Below are positions 22,520 to 34,700 of a stretch of 64,000 bases of DNA, piece after piece. Location: assembly GCF_000003815.2 (NCBI RefSeq), contig NC_049988.1, forward strand, positions 983,679 to 1,047,678, in the 5' to 3' direction. Within the stretch, counting starts at the first letter, position 1; the number at the start of each line of letters is the position of its first letter. A program made the translations under genes and the position numbers. Under the pieces are notes generated by a model. That model made no database searches. It was given only the letters and a program-made list of their open reading frames with translations, and was not told where the DNA came from. The stretch comes from Branchiostoma floridae. Lineage: Eukaryota; Chordata; Leptocardii; Amphioxiformes; Branchiostomatidae.

Positions 22520-25500
22520 ATGATGATGATGATGGAAGTACCAGGACCCAGCCACCCTGTCGCGGGGGGGACCCCAGCCAAACGCTCCACTCCAGATCCA
22601 GACAACTTCACTTCAACAGACTCTCCTGATGGGCTGGGTGAGCTGCAACTCCACGCATTGAGATTAATCGAATCCTTGGATGAATTGAGACAGCGAAAAG
22701 AGCTTTGTGATGTCATCTTGTCCGTAGACGGACAGGAGATGCCAGCCCATAGGGTCGTGTTGGCAGCCGTTAGCCCGTACTTCAACGCCATGTTTACTCA
22801 TAAAGTCAAAGAGTCCAGGGAATACATCGTCGAACTAAAGGACATGGAAGCCAGTGCCATTGAAGAGATTGTAAAGTTTGCCTACAAGGGCCATGTGCAA
22901 GTAACGCAAGATAACGTGCAAGCCATTCTGAATGCAGCAAGTTTGTTACAGTTAAACAAGGTTCAGGACATCTGTTGTGACTTTCTGAAGAAAGAGTTAG
23001 ATCCTTCAAACTGTATCGGGATCAGAAACTTTGCAGGCGCGAGAGGTTGTTTTGATCTGAAGAACACAGCGGACATGTACACACAGCAGCATTTCGAACA
23101 GGTATGTCAGCATGAGGAGTTCTTGCAACTTCCAAAGGAACAGTTAATCAACCTCATTGAACGTGATCATCTCAATGTTAAACAGGAAGAATGTGTCTTT
23201 CTCGCTGTGATGAGTTGGGTTCGTTATGACCTGGCGACTCGTGCCGATCAGTTGGCTTCGGTATTGGAATACGTTCGTCTCCCGCTTGTTTCGTGGGAGT
23301 TCCTCACCAAGAAAGTCGTGGCTGAGGAGCTAGTCTCGGGACGGGAAGACACGAGGAAGTATGTAAATGAAGCTCGACAGTACCACGCAAGGCACTACCA
23401 TGTGGACTTGAGGCTGTCCCAGGTGCTGAACCTACGCACCTGTCCTCGTTTGTCTTTTGGACAAGCTGAATACATCTTTGTTATTGGTATGCACCCCATC
23501 CTTGTTTTTATACAAGTGGTCAGAATTTAGCTAAGGCTTGACCTGGCCAAAAGGCAAACCATAGCAAGAGAGACGTGCCTGGAGATAAGTAGTGGTGCGT
23601 ACCGGTTCGCCGAACCGGACTTGGACTTGCTATAACTTTCGGTTCAAGTCCGGTTAAAACCGGAACGTCGAAAACCGGTTTTCTGGAAAACCGGATATCT
23701 CTTTCTTATTGTATACTAGTATCATCTAAAACAACGCTAGATGCCTATGTAACTTTATTAATCGCAGCCAACGGGCCAGAAAATAACGTATTTCTGCAAA
23801 AATAAATTGTCCTACCGCTATAAGCGGGCCAAGCACATGGTCACGCCACGGGAACCTTCTTTCAAAATCCGGCAACGCGGCAAAAATGACAGGTTCACTT
23901 TAGCAATATTACCCATGAAAATAAAGTATGTGGATTTGTTTATCTCCTGGTATGGTTTTTAAGTCCCATATCTTCTGAAAATGAAGAAAATTTCCGAGAC
24001 AAACAAGCTAAAACAAATCTCCGGCGACTGTTGACATTTGCCGCTTGCCGGGATACTTCACTGAAAGCATGGGTGAGCAGCTTGTTAAAAAGAAATACGG
24101 ACACGTTTTATTTAAAAAAAAGTTTAAGTTCATAAACTTATTTTACACCTCCTGCCTTTATCTTTGTAACGAATAAATTTACAATTAATTTGTAAGGTTA
24201 AATGTAGAGTATAAAAACACCGCACGCATCCTTTTCTACCCGCATTACAGTAGGCTATCGGACCGCTATCCTATTGACCCCTATGACCTCGCAAGCGCCA
24301 TTTTGAAATTTCGGCCGTCAAAAAAAATGCGGAAAAGGTCGGATTTTGCCGTGATTTCCCGATAGTTTTCATTAAAATTCGATGTTTCTACAACTTTGAA
24401 AATGATGCAGTCGTCTTTTGCAATATCTTTATAGCAATTGCGGCCCGGTAGAATGTGGTTGCGGGCGCCGGAGACGCAAATTATGTGTCGCCTAGAGCAA
24501 GTCGCTTTATGCTTGTGTCTATATGGGAAAATTAGCGACCGTCAAAAACCGGACTTATAAGTCCGGACCTGAACCGGAATCTTTGGACTCGAGTCCGAAC
24601 CTGAACCGGAACGTGAGCTTCGGTACGCACCACTAGAGACAAGTCTTGTCTTCCAAACAACCTGAAGATCAAAGCTGTCTCCAGGACCCGACCCTCTGTG
24701 CTGAGACAGAAATTTTCTTGTTGGCACAGACAAAAATTTAAACCTGTCCATCCCCAAAATCTTAACTCTAGTATGTAAAATGGATGAAAATGAGTTTTCG
24801 TAAGCTGAAAATGACAGATCTTACAAGAAAAATCAACAGCACAAAGGTTTTGACAATGTTTTTGAAGATTTCATGGTACGAGGAACACCACATACACAGC
24901 TTTGATCACACTTACAGAGATTTTCAAATGTCAACTGGAGTGATGACCACAATGATTTGAAATTTGGTGGATATTAATAAAAGCCTTCATACTATGTACT
25001 ATTTCCTGACACGCAGAACTTATTGATCACTCCTCGTATGCTTTTCAGGAGGAGAGACTGTTGGGAGGGAGACAATCCAGTCAGTGGAGAGGTACAGTCC
25101 ACACCTGAACCTGTGGACGACAGTTTCTCACATGTCCTCCCCACGGAGAGGGGCGGGGGCTGCCGTCATGGACAAGCTGCTGTATGTGGTGGGAGGGTCT
25201 GACGGGCTGTGGGCGCTCAACCAAGTGGAGGTCAGCATCTAATTATAAATTGCAGTAGAATCCGCTTATTTGCATAGTTGATTTGTCAGGAGCTTTTACG
25301 CGATTCTCTTAAGTAGTTGGATTCCACTGTACCTTCACCAAAAAGGTTTTGTTAAATGTAAATGTATGTATTGTGTGTGTAGATGACCAGTATACATTGG
25401 TAACTCAATGGGTAGATTGTATTTTTTATTCAATAGCTAGTACATGTATATGGGTTTGTTTCAATGAAACCTAGAAATGATTGAATTTTGGTACCCCTAG

Positions 25501-28500
25501 CAGCTTTCTGTACTGCAGTGGAACTTCTGGTTTAGATATCACATGTTCTGGACATGCTGTGTCTTGGGGTAGTGCTGTAAGTTTGGGCCTCTTAGTGAGT
25601 TTTTTTAACTGTAGGGGCGCCAGGCTGATTTTGTTTCAACCTTCGGACGAGAATAGCTTATGAAGGGAGCAGATCAGTGCAAATTCTTTTCAGTTCTTTT
25701 TTTCAGATGAATAGCCCATTGAATGATACATGTACCTCTGACAGGTCCAGAGATTGTTAAAGTGTATTGCCTGATGCAGAAAAGATGTCTTCAATCTTTC
25801 AGTTGTTCATTTGTGGCCAGAGTTTGAATCTAGTAATATGGTCTGACCCAGCTCAGACATGTTGTAAGGCACTGGCACTGCATTAGTTATTTCGAATGGT
25901 GATGTAAAGTTGGCAGTCCTGAGTAGTAGGCTACATTTAAGTGTCAACCCTCTGCATGTAAATCAACCTAACAGACTAAGAGTAGAGGTGACCCGATGTG
26001 CTTGGCTAAACACGTGAGCTGTAGCAAAGCCACTAGCTAACAAATTCAAGCTTTGATTGATATCCATCATGTATCAAAATAACTTTAATGAAGTTGAATT
26101 TTCCCAGGTGTTTGATCCTCAGACAGAAGAGTTTGGCCCTGCGGCGGCCATGTTGGAGCGGCGCAGCAGCGTGTCAGTCCTGACCTATCACAGCCGGCTG
26201 TACGCCTGCGGGGGGTACGATGGCAGGGCCAGTCTCAGGTCGTGTGAGAGGTACGACCCCAACTACAATGAGTGGACCAAGATTGCAGGTGATTATTCAT
26301 GTTGGTATGTCACACAGTGGTATTAATTATAACAATAAAGCTCCTAATCAGTATTTCCTACAGCACCTTCCAACATAATCATTGTCTCCAATTTCTTACA
26401 ACACCAGACAGAATCAAAGCTACACATACCTAACTACACTGCTCAGCACTGCAGCTTGATGCCCAACCTTTGCATAATATGTACATCAGTACAATCTAGG
26501 ATAAATGAGAATTCTTTTATACAACCAGTAGGTACTTACATTGCTTACGTTTCGATGTCTCCAGACACCATCGTCAGAGCTTCTTACTGGAGTTCTGCTT
26601 CTCACCGCTATATGTAGCTGATGTTTTCTCACTGTAAAAGTGCCACCTACATCAGCTACATGTAGCAGTGAGAAGCAGAACTCCAGTAAGAAGCTCTGAC
26701 GAAGGTGTCTGGCGACATCGAAATGTACGAAATGTAAGTACCTGCTGGTTGTGTAAAAAGATTCTCCTATATCCTATATGGGGATGCGTACCTTGGTACC
26801 GATACGGTACCGGTTCATTCATTTAGGTACAGATACAAAAATACCGGAACCCTGGTGTACCGGTTCTGGACCTGTAAATGTATCTAATTAATGCAAGCCA
26901 GGCAGGATAACAGGTCAGGGGACGGCCACTTTGACAGATAAAATTACTGTGAAATCACCATAGCAGTCTTTGTGCCCCAGTGAAAGAAAAACAACAAGTG
27001 TCAAATTTTTGTTGCATCATGTGTCTACCATGATAATATGTTTTTATTGGTTCAAACATGCTTCTACCCTTTTTAACACATTGTTTTGCCGTTATAACAT
27101 ATCATAATACAATATTATGATATAATATTCAATGCCATGCATTTAGGTCTGGACTCATTAGGTCCGGACCTGTACCTAAACCTCTGGATTTGAATCCGGA
27201 CCTGTACCTAAACGTGGGTTTAGGTACGCATCCCTAATCCTATATTCTACTAACCTGATGAAACTATTGTCGGATCGGTACAATCTATTTTGTCAGATTT
27301 GTCAGAGAATTTCTCCAAATAGGGTACAATTTGTTGTTGGATTATAGTGGAATTAATGTCAGTTGCATTTTACACTTTGTAACTTGTTTCACTTTCCAGA
27401 AATGACAAGTCGTCGCAGTATGGCCGGGATTGCTTCCCTGGGAGTGTACATCTACATAGCAGGGGGGTATGATGGCACATCAGACCTCAATACAGTGGAG
27501 AAGTATAACACACAGGTTAGGCTCCATTACTAAATTTTACTTAAATATTTCTTCTTGTTAACAAAATCTCTCATTCAATATGAAGAAATTACAGTAGCAC
27601 ATTTTATATAAAAAGTTTCCTAATTTCTTTTTTCATTGTTATGCTATTTTGATTCTCTGATTAACCCCAAACATATGCGAGCATGCAAAAAAAAGCTGCC
27701 TTCATTATGAAATTTAAGTCTAGTTTAGGAAGTTTGAACAAAATACACAGTGTAGTATTAGTTTCTTCATTTTTGTTCTTTCGCATTTCTCTAACGTTGA
27801 AAATGACTTTGTCATTCTCCAACATTACGTGTATTTCCAATATTTTCTTTCAATTAACAGCATACATGAAAATAAGCTGCTTTCTCAGATTTTTTGGGAA
27901 GGGAGGAACATTTATGTCCTTGCGGATATCATTCATATTATGAAATCAACATGGCCTAATTGACAGCCCAACTGATTTATGATAGCTAAACTAGACATGT
28001 AGCGCTAGTTCACCTTTATCCCTTGGGTAACCTATTTCCGTTGTTCAAAACAGCACATTTTGGGATATCAATTTGATGCACGGTTGTTTCAAATTGTAAT
28101 ATTTTCAAAATATAGCAGTTTGGATTAACATTTCGTCGTCATGATAACCCCAAACACCTTGCTTTTAAAAAAAATGGATATAGGTTACTTTGCAGATAAA
28201 GGTAAACTAGCATTATACCTGACTTTTGCCCATCCAGCTGAATGAGTGGAGCCCTGTAGCCTCCATGAAGAGCAGGCGCTCCATGACTGGTCTGGCATCG
28301 CTCAATGGGAAACTCTACGTGGTGGGAGGATGTGACAGAAGTGCATGGTGGGTACATGTACATCAGATATTCTACATCTGATTCAGTGACACCCCCAAAT
28401 AACACCATCAGGGGCACATTAAGGGAGGGGGTGTTGAGGTCATGTATGTGGTCATAATACTAGTATCAGCTTGCTATCCGCCTAGTGTCTACATTGTATT

Positions 28501-28906
28501 ATCCCTGTTGCAGACCAAATAAAGTCAATCAAAGTCAAGATTTCTTAATTCTACCACAACCTCTGTTGTACATGTACTAGTAACTGCAATTATTTGGTAC
28601 AGTAAATGGTGTGAGACCATTATCTCTAATATTGTGTAACCATGTTGTTGCCAATGCTTTATTTCCAGTTTACCTGATGTGGAGATGTATGACCAGTCCC
28701 AGGATGTGTGGACCCCGGTGGCCAGCATGTGTGTCCCCCGCAGCGGGGTGGGGGTGGCGGTGTTGGGACAGACGCTGTACGCTGTGGGAGGGTACGACGG
28801 GAACGACTACCACAACAGTGCGGAGGTGTACGACCATGTCACGGACAAATGGGAGATCACTTCCCACATGGCGATAGGAAGGAGACGTTTCGGATGCTGT
28901 TCTTGA
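22520..28906 (+). CDS. BTB-BACK-kelch (kelch-like, KLHL) protein, complete, six coding exons
   Basis: Coding exons 22520-23486, 25049-25230, 26108-26288, 27400-27515, 28238-28347 and 28669-28906 join in phase to about 597 aa. The BTB domain (about residues 45-150) shows [20 protein letters not shown] and SPYFNAMF; the BACK domain (about 155-265) shows [18 protein letters not shown] and [12 protein letters not shown]; six kelch repeats follow, each with a GG doublet and YD...W ([44 protein letters not shown]). Such proteins usually are substrate adaptors for Cullin-3 ubiquitin ligases. Which KLHL subgroup it belongs to I cannot tell by eye. Translation begins in a run of five ATG codons from a (GAT)n tract; an upstream ATGCCGTGA at 22512 forms a two-codon overlapping uORF. 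An acceptor-like CCACAG at 22492 suggests an upstream noncoding exon. Introns one and three contain transposons. Confidence 0.93.
23590..24635. mobile_element. 1.05-kb hAT-like element in KLHL intron 1
   Basis: Termini TAGTGGTGCGTACCG and CGGTACGCACCACTA are perfect inverted repeats. Flanks GAGATAAG (23582-23589) and GAGACAAG (24636-24643) match in seven of eight positions. The ends contain several AACCGGACTT/AAGTCCGG palindromes (subterminal repeats). No transposase ORF, so nonautonomous. Confidence 0.85.
26490..27265. mobile_element. Foldback element with long inverted arms, split by a hAT-like insert
   Basis: The left arm GAATTCTTTTATACAACCAG ... TTACTGGAGTTCTGCTTCTC faces its reverse complement around a centre near 26630, forming arms of about 130 bp. 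The right end CTCCTATATCCTATA is followed by an insert (26779-27236) and then resumes. A related copy lies at 735-1050. Confidence 0.75.
26779..27236. mobile_element. hAT-like MITE nested in the foldback element, exact 8-bp target duplication
   Basis: Termini TGGGGATGCGTACCT and AGGTACGCATCCCTA are inverted (14 of 15). ATCCTATA flanks both sides (26771-26778 and 27237-27244). The uninterrupted relative at 1032-1048 shows the empty site with a single ATCCTATA. The interior has GGTCCGGACCTGTACC palindromes. 458 bp, noncoding. Confidence 0.93.
27999..28216. mobile_element. 218-bp MITE ending 21 bp before a KLHL exon
   Basis: Ends AGCGCTAGTTCACCTTTATC and GATAAAGGTAAACTAGCATT are imperfect inverted repeats, and the interior matches the copy at 32459-32677 over its full length. 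The right end is only 21 bp from the first base of the exon at 28238, so the acceptor region is squeezed between element and exon. Confidence 0.75.
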
Positions 28907-28953
28907 CAAAAAGAATTTTACTTCTAATTCAAGACACTACAATACACACAGAT

Positions 28954-29313
28954 CAGGGTTGGCTAAGTCGACTAGCCCTAATATCCAGTGCAAGTGAAAG
29001 GGCTGATTGGGCAAGTGCATGTCCTATCCCACTTGTCCGATCAGGCTAGTGAGATTTTTCCATGAGAGAGATTTTGATACTTGTTACCTGTCACTGTCAT
29101 ACTTATTGTGCCATCAAGCATTCACAGGTCAACACAGAAAAATAGAGCCAACAAATTACAAGGAATTCCATATGTATTAGATGGAAATGAAAATACTTAG
29201 AGACAAATGTCATGTAAATGTCCGGACAAGTGAAAAGTTAGTTTGGGCAAGTAAATTTTCTGTGGACTTGCCAGATAGGACAAGTTAATTTTAGAAAACT
29301 TGGTCCAACCCTA
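28954..29313. mobile_element. Candidate hAT-like MITE (CAGGGTTGG ends)
   Basis: CAGGGTTGGCTAAGT at the left faces ACTTGGTCCAACCCTA at the right; internal GGGCAAGTG/CACTTGTCC motifs repeat in both orientations. No clear 8-bp flank duplication was seen, so the exact class is open. Confidence 0.5.
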
Positions 29314-29412
29314 CGGATGAACAGGCGCCAGGCTATTAATTTTTTATGACTTTCACCCATAACACCTAGTAAGATTTAATTATATGACAATGTCATGTTG
29401 AATGTGTAGTCT

Positions 29413-29620
29413 TAAGGCCCTTTTCACTAGACAGCGATCGTGCTGCACTCTTACTGCGACCTAAAATGGATGTTTGTAACCTTTGATTTCATACTGGGTA
29501 TATCATGATACCAAAATAAAAGATTTGTACTTTTTCTATACATCTTGTTGAGTGATCTGATCAAATTGCAGTTGGCAGAGAGAGTGCGACAAGAGCGCCT
29601 TCCTAGTGGAAAGTGGTAAT
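29413..29620. mobile_element. Candidate MITE, CCCTTTTCACTAG ends
   Basis: The left end CCCTTTTCACTAGACAGCG and the right end CGCCTTCCTAGTGGAAAGTG are imperfect inverted repeats, with an inner pair TGCACTCTTA / AGAGTGCGA. About 208 bp, noncoding. Confidence 0.5.
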
Positions 29621-29954
29621 AGGGAATGATTTACTTTTGCTGGACTTTATTTATTGTGCCTTCGATTATTTATTGTGCCTTCGACAATGGGAATCTCTGT
29701 AACTACTGTATCTGATTCATTTGTTCTTCAAAAAATGGTCCTTGATATTAATAGACCTGTAATCTATGAAACAATTTTCTCTTGTGACAATTCTATATGT
29801 CCTATGTTTTCTCTCTACAGTCATTTTCAATCATCAATGTTTGGAAATGTATTTACCAAATGCAGCCATGCTGTGAAGAAATTAAAGTTGAGTGTCCAAA
29901 GTGAAACTGAATCCTTATTGTATTGACCAATTTTCTTGCATGTGTAGTCAGAAC

Positions 29955-30410
29955 TAGGGGTGGGTACCAGTACATTGTACCAGTACAAAACCATTTTTTC
30001 TTGTCAGGCCATTCTGGAAAAAACGACCTAAAAAATTAGTGGACAGGATTGTGGACCAATTAGAAAATGAAGAGATTACCGACAGGCATTTATGTGTTTT
30101 GCAGCTAATAAGTCCAAGAAAATAACAAGAGTAGAGGAGAGTTGATAGTTATTTTTACCAAGTTTCTACACTCAAACCTGGTCAAGGCATTAGTGTTAAT
30201 TGATTTACATGACAATAGGATTTTAAAACGCCAGTGGGATTCGGATTCTCCATCAAACAGATAATGTAGCAAAATGGACCATTGTTTTCAATATAATGCC
30301 CACTCAAAAGTTTTCACAGACTATAAGGTTCAGGTCCGGACCTGGACCCTGTCTTCCGGACCAGGACCGTACCTGGGCCTGAATTTTCTGTATATAGGCA
30401 CCCACCCGTA
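29955..30410. mobile_element. hAT-like MITE, 456 bp
   Basis: Termini TAGGGGTGGGTACC and GGCACCCACCCGTA are inverted repeats (12 of 14). Flanks GTCAGAAC (29947-29954) and GTCACAAG (30411-30418) agree in six of eight bases. The internal GGTCCGGACCTGGACC palindrome resembles the element at 26779, and the length is within two bases of it, so the two are probably one family. Confidence 0.75.
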
Positions 30411-30424
30411 GTCACAAGAGCAGG

Positions 30425-30830
30425 ATTTCAATTCAAATTCAAATTTGTCCAAACTGCAACCAAGCAGGAATGAGAGAAGGTGTTATAGGACCCTGGGTAA
30501 TGGGGCACACCCCAGTTTATTCCGAGTTTCAAAAAAAATCGAAGCTCTACTACAGTACTAAGGTCACACACCAGGGGGCCCAAAATCGACCTTGACCTTT
30601 GTCTTCCAAACACCTACCCACATATCAAATATCACTACAATTTATCCAGAGGTTCTAAAGTTATGCTGGCGCAAATATGCGGCCACACACACAGACACAC
30701 CAAAAACTATACCTCCATTTTTCATGGAGGTAACAACTGGAGGCTGTAAGCCTGTGCACATCCTCAAGTCTAGCTATTATCTCTTCCATCAAATTACTGT
30801 ATGGGGTGAGAAAATGTCCCGTTAATAATC
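30425..30830. repeat. Dispersed repeat, also present inverted near 33.5 kb
   Basis: ACACCAGGGGGCCCAAAATC, CATATCAAATATCACTACAA and AGAGGTTCTAAAGTTATG have reverse-complement relatives at 33.53-33.72 kb (CCTCTCAATGGATTGTAATG, GATATGTGGATAGGGG, GCCCCCTGGTGTGTGG). An ACACACACAGACACAC stretch corresponds to GTCTGTCTGTCTG in the other copy. It is a diverged retroposon-like repeat of unknown class. Confidence 0.5.
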
Positions 30831-31762
30831 AGGTAAAAGACCAACTGCTTAATTGTTTCTTAAACTTTCTCTAATTTTGGCATAGGATAAAACCCACTGG
30901 AAATATTTTTCAGCAAAAACAACTGATGTCAGAAATAGTACAGGTTTACATTCAACGTGGGGGAATATTCTTGGTGAAAGCAACGCTCGAACCCAAACAC
31001 AACGCAAACTTTATGTACTAGCATGGTCCCGACGGTCCTCTGGTCGATAATGTCCGTATATAAAAACCTCTGTCTGGATCGTAAATATGTTAAGTATGTG
31101 GGTAGAAGTCGGATAGACGAAAGTAAATGTCGAGTCGTTTTGCTCCCTAGTATGTGAGTATGGTATTGCAGCAGAAATTCTGGTTTGTGTAGCTTTGACC
31201 TGGACATGTGATGTAAGTTTAGGTTCCCTAACAGCTTGTTTTGAAAGTTACGTAACGGTCGAAATCTGTAAGGTGCATCACGACATAGATATGCATAAAA
31301 CTATGTACTTTACACAGTCACGTAGTTTGAAAGCAATAGTCTCAGAATTGAGCTCCTTATTTGGGTATACTCCTCGAACCGTGTTTCTTTGATAAGAGTT
31401 TAGTTATTAATGGCACCGTCATATGGGCGTGGGCGCATATTTGCTTTATGATCATGTGCTTCTAAATAAGTCTGGCTTTTGTTTTCTTGGTTGTGTAAGT
31501 CAGAAATCATAGCGGTCTTCTTCGCAGTAATACACATGAACATTTCGAGATGTTCTGTCACCCCGAGCTTTGTCTGGCAACAAACTAAGGTATTTCTAGT
31601 TGTTAGATTTCCCTTCTACAGCTTTCTCTCCTTTGAAAAAGTTCTTGGCTCTACTTCCTCTTTGACATCATAGCCAAAGAAGCTATGGATGGATCGTTTT
31701 GATATTGAATATGTGGGGGAGAAAATGACGCCTCTGGTCACGCCCTTTTGTTAGACGAAGCA

Positions 31763-34700
31763 ATGGCGACAACGGAGATCACGCCATCGCCTGAACAAGT
31801 GCACTCGAAAGGGGAAGATTTGGACGTCTTGAAACTGAATTCACAGCGTGGACATGCGGATGATGCAAAAGAGGTGGATGTCTCCAAGATCAGCTCAGAA
31901 CGTCAACCCTCTGTGCCCAACGAAAACACGTCCTCAGCTCCAACACGAGAGAAACATACCCATCAAGTAAAAGAAGAGGTGTCCTCCTCCATCGCTGAGA
32001 AAGAACTTAAGATAAAAAGCAAGGCTGCCAATCGTGGGAAGCCTGCCTATGACCGCAAGGTTAAAGGAAAACAGACGGGAGCTAGTCCACAAGGCTCCGC
32101 TCTTGGTTTCTCCACCGACGAGCAACCTGCCGCGGCTGGACCGCGAAACCTTCACATTAAAGATCACGTAGTGGTGTGTTCGGAGCATGAATCAGAACAC
32201 ACCTACGCGTACCGAGAGGCTGAAGAAGTCAGCGAGGGGTATGAGGAAGAAGATAATTGCTCTCACGACTACAACAAACCGGAGGATGTGTACCGGTACA
32301 AAGTGCCTGAGGAAGTAAGCAAGGCGGTTGTTGAGGAGTCTTGTTCTGACGACAAACCAGAGGATCCTCACGGGCACAAAGATTCTGAGGACGTCAGTTT
32401 TGCATACAGGGCTAAAGGTACGTTACAACAATGAATACAACATTTTAAATTTTTGATGTAACGCTGGTTCACCTTTATCCGAGGGTAACCTATATTCGTT
32501 GTTTGTACAAAAAACGTTTTTAGGGATATAGAGTAGACGGACGGTGGTTTAAAATCGGAACATTTTGAAAATATTGCAAATTTGAAACCACTGCCAGCAG
32601 ACTTAAAACTCCTAAATTTTCTGTTTTTAAAGGCAACGGATAAAGGTCACCCCACGGATAAAGGTGAATTAGCGTTAATTGTTAAAGTATGCTTTTTTAC
32701 TATAGGAACCATACGTTCCAAATTTAAAAGCACATTGTAAACAAAGAAATAGACACTGTATCCACATTGTTAAACATGTTTCTTCTTTGAAAATAACTTC
32801 GTCGGCTAAGACTTTGGAGGATAATTAATTGAATAAGAGCCATTAAATAAGCCGTTAGTGTCATTCTTAAAGTAAACAACGAAGGTTTGATAAAAATTCG
32901 AATCACAAAATCGTTTTATTTTTGCATTTTTGGTAGTAGTAGTGATTGGTTTATTGACAAAACATGTATAAAATCGGCATTGCAGTAAACACTGAATTGC
33001 GTCGAGGTTTACAATAAAACTATGCAGAAAATAAATGGATCAAATTACAATATTTACAAATAACTTTCTATCAATACTAATTACTATTTCATAATAGTTA
33101 CGGACTAATACAATTAAAAGTGGGTCTCTGAATTTATCAGAAAAAAGTGACCGTCCAACATGAAAGTCCAGCATGAACATCAGTTCAGCTCAGGTTTTCA
33201 CTGGATAGTTTCTTACAACGTAAAAGAAAATACATAAACTTTATCCAGCAAGCAGTTGATAGACAATGCATAACATTAGGTGAACATGTACACCTTACAG
33301 AGAATAAATTATACGTGTAGTTCTACAAATGATTGTTATTTCATGTATCTATATGAATTATGAATTTCGTGGGAAATTGATTTACACTCTGGGACTAACA
33401 GTATTTCAACGTTAAGCAAAATCCAGGCCATTTTGAGCCTCAAAACATCATAAAAACTGTACTTTTATCCATGGGCCTGGTGATATCATTTGGTGTTATC
33501 TCCGTAAAGAAATCTTGTTTTTGGCGCCGTGTCTGTCTGTCTGTCTGTTTTTCCAGACATTTGTATTAAGCAGATCTTCAGAACCTCTCAATGGATTGTA
33601 ATGATATGTGGATAGGGGTTGAGAAGGCTATGGTCAATATCAAATGTTTGCCCCCTGGTGTGTGGCCTTGGCACTTCAGCAGAACATGCTATGGTCTTAA
33701 TTTTTTTTTTGTCAGTTACCTTTTGATGTAATGAGAAGTATTGTAGGTTTGGACCCCCTATCAGCTTGTTCTGGAACTGCAGGTATATATTTTTTTAATT
33801 CGTGGATGATACCAAGGATAATAAACAAAGAAAAACGAATTTCCGTAAATTTCGGTTTACAGGTGGTTTAGGCAGAGATATAAACAATGACATGCATATT
33901 ATACATCATTATGCATGATAAGGACTTAAATTCAAATAATCAATGGAGAAAACCTGTAATTCTGTGGCTTTTTTATGATAGGATTTTCCTACGCGTAAAG
34001 TATATGATTTCTGGCAGATGAACCATGCTAATTATGCAAATAAGTGGTTAATTTGCAGATTAATGTAAAAGTAACATAATTCCATTGGAGGATTACCTAC
34101 TCACAAGTAATTGAAAGATGCACGTCGCTATACTTACATAATGTAAATGTGCAAGTCATTTGCATAATCTGTAATGAAATTAAAACGTGGAATTCTGCCA
34201 AACAAAAAGACTTCGACACATACAATATATGTAAATTAGTAGAAATTCCATCATGAACAAAATTGAGTATGCTGATAGCCTTATTTGCATAATTAATTAG
34301 TTAAGATGAAAAATAAATATGCAAAGGCTCTAAATACTTCATGACATTATGAAGTCTTGCCTGGCCTGTTGCATGACAGCAAATGATGCTGAGCAGAAGG
34401 AAAACTATTTTGAGAGCCAAACAAATTTTCTGATCGGCGCTTATATCAAACACATTTCTTGATAAGCGCTTACATGCATTTTCCACCACTCCTGTTTTAT
34501 CTCAGAACGTGTCGTGGAAATGTGGAGTGAGTGGAAATCCCGCAGAGTCTGCTGGCTCGCAGTGGGATGTGGACTTCTGGTGGTAGCATCAGTCATCATC
34601 GCTGGCATCCTGGGCACTCAGCTCACTCCTGCTTGGAGGGTAAGCTTAGGCCACAGCAACTAAATTTTTTGGATGACATCCTCTGCAGGTTGCAAAAATA

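Larger units (their letters stand above)
28907..31762. other. Intergenic region rich in short elements
   Basis: This lies between the KLHL stop and the lectin gene start. It contains the elements listed separately (28954, 29413, 29955, 30430). From about 30.9 to 31.7 kb nothing recognisable was found; the lectin promoter should lie there. Confidence 0.5.
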
